Source: Bradyrhizobium sp. 170
Lineage (GTDB): Bacteria > Pseudomonadota > Alphaproteobacteria > Rhizobiales > Xanthobacteraceae
Direction: 5' to 3'
Length of the DNA: 64,000 bases
Assembly (NCBI RefSeq): GCF_023101085.1
Contig: NZ_CP064703.1
Coordinates: 8,840,501 to 8,904,500, forward strand
Both the position numbers and the translations under genes were made by a program. The notes beneath the pieces were generated by a model. It did no database searches. It had not been told where the DNA came from and saw nothing but the letters and a program-made list of their open reading frames with translations. This document shows, piece after piece, positions 63,284 to 64,000 of this stretch (its first letter is position 1; each line of letters starts with the position of its first letter).

Positions 63284-64000
63284 ATGAAGAAATTGATCGA
63301 CGAGTTCCGGCGCGGCTGGCAGGGAATTTCCCAGCCCTCGCTGCTTTTCAGCGCGGTCTTCGCCGCCGGCTGCCTCGCTTTGTCGACAATCGCGCGGTGG
63401 GGCATAGCCCAGCTCCGTCCCGACGTATTCTTCACGCCCTATTTCCCGGCCGTGTTCCTGGCCGCCGCCGTCGGCGGCGCCCGGGTCGGGATCGCGACCG
63501 CAATCGCGGGAGGCGCGCTCGGCGTCGCCGTCAATTTCAGTACCGCCATTGCCGATTCCGCGCGGTTTGCGCTGCTCGTGATGTTCTGGGCAGTTTGCGG
63601 CTTCGCCATCTGGGGCGTCGAGCATTACCGGACGATCGTGGCACAACAGCGGGAAGATGCGAAGCGCCTGATCAAGGAAGAGGAATACCGCAAGCTCCTG
63701 GTCGAGGAATTGCAGCACCGGCTCAAGAACAAGACGTCGACGATCCATGCCGTGCTGCACCAGGTGCTGCAGAACCAGCCGCAGATCTGGGGCACCATCG
63801 ATAGCCGCCTCCGCGCGCTGTCGGCAACCGACGATTTGATCGCGCGGCTGGACGGCCGCGGCTGCGACATCAAGGATATGCTGCATTCCGAACTCGGGCC
63901 GTACGGTCACGTCCGGTTCAATCTGAACGGCGATCCGCTGTTCCTGCCGGCCAAACTGGCGGTCAGCCTGGCGCTGATCTTTCACGAACTGGCCACCAAC
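63284..64000 (+). CDS. HWE/HisKA_2 histidine kinase, 3' end outside window
   Basis: The first 239 residues are in the window and the frame is open at the edge. Three or four N-terminal helices (FFTPYFPAVFLAAAVGGARV) are of the DUF4118 type without a PAS domain. The phosphoacceptor is in VEELQHRLKNKTSTIHAVLH, and LALIFHELATN at the edge begins the HWE ATPase N-box. Such kinases often feed the general stress response or light signalling. The ribosome site is weak. Confidence 0.88.
   Translation, partial: MKKLIDEFRRGWQGISQPSLLFSAVFAAGCLALSTIARWGIAQLRPDVFFTPYFPAVFLAAAVGGARVGIATAIAGGALGVAVNFSTAIADSARFALLVMFWAVCGFAIWGVEHYRTIVAQQREDAKRLIKEEEYRKLLVEELQHRLKNKTSTIHAVLHQVLQNQPQIWGTIDSRLRALSATDDLIARLDGRGCDIKDMLHSELGPYGHVRFNLNGDPLFLPAKLAVSLALIFHELATN

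Overview
The window looks like chromosomal DNA of a Bradyrhizobium-type alphaproteobacterium (Hyphomicrobiales). The evidence is high GC, dense genes with ATGA overlaps, a RegS/RegR redox pair, an intracellular PHA depolymerase, GlnD, MmcB, an Omp25-type outer-membrane protein, and many intergenic palindromes of the kinds common in that genus. The assignment rests on protein style and repeats, not on a database search. No tRNA, rRNA, CRISPR array, transposase or phage gene was recognised.

Layout. (1) 1-2.7 kb: the C-terminal part of a DHA2-type MFS exporter, then an ArsR / SRPBCC / GyrI-like operon with a 14-bp perfect inverted repeat as likely operator. (2) 2.7-21 kb, all on the minus strand: a catabolic block for plant hydroaromatics. 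Read in transcription order it holds pcaF, pcaHG, a kinase-like gene, a LysR regulator, an NAD-type quinate/shikimate dehydrogenase, a five-gene branched-chain-type ABC importer, a QuiC-type 3-dehydroshikimate dehydratase, a secreted tannase/feruloyl-esterase-family hydrolase, a KSTD-like flavoprotein, an EamA permease and a TIM-barrel epimerase. The distal end (3.4-6.8 kb) is a patchwork of duplicated gene ends. (3) 21-28.6 kb: mutS, a membrane protein, OsmC and glnD. (4) 28.6-30 kb: repeat-rich DNA with no convincing gene. (5) 30-33.7 kb: a PAS histidine kinase, two response regulators and three tiny genes, two of them cysteine-rich. (6) 33.7-44.7 kb: a frameshifted ogt, DUF1304, two near-identical orphan solute-binding proteins, DUF1330, PBP1A, an M48/YgjP-like peptidase, phaZ and an ABC-2 exporter. 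(7) 44.8-64 kb: regS-regR, mmcB, a secreted vWA protein, a frameshifted DUF155 gene, an MBL hydrolase, a secreted-type esterase, MFS, an FGE-like protein lacking the catalytic cysteines, a double-barrel outer-membrane protein with an A8 tract after its start codon, Lrp/AsnC, VOC, LLM monooxygenase, SGNH hydrolase, P450, cupin, SDR, and an HWE-type histidine kinase cut by the window edge.

How the genes work together. The central block can be read as a near-complete route. A secreted esterase frees quinate or shikimate (or galloyl/caffeoyl groups) from plant esters. The ABC importer brings the acid in. The NAD-linked dehydrogenase and QuiC make protocatechuate, PcaHG opens the ring, and PcaF makes the last cut to succinyl-CoA and acetyl-CoA. 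pcaB, C, D, I and J are not in the window. T-N11-A dyads, the LysR-box form, lie in front of the dehydrogenase/importer operon and in front of pcaHG, so the LysR protein may control both. Three genes carry apparent single-base indels (ogt, the DUF155 gene, the outer-membrane protein). These may be real decay or phase variation, or sequencing errors.
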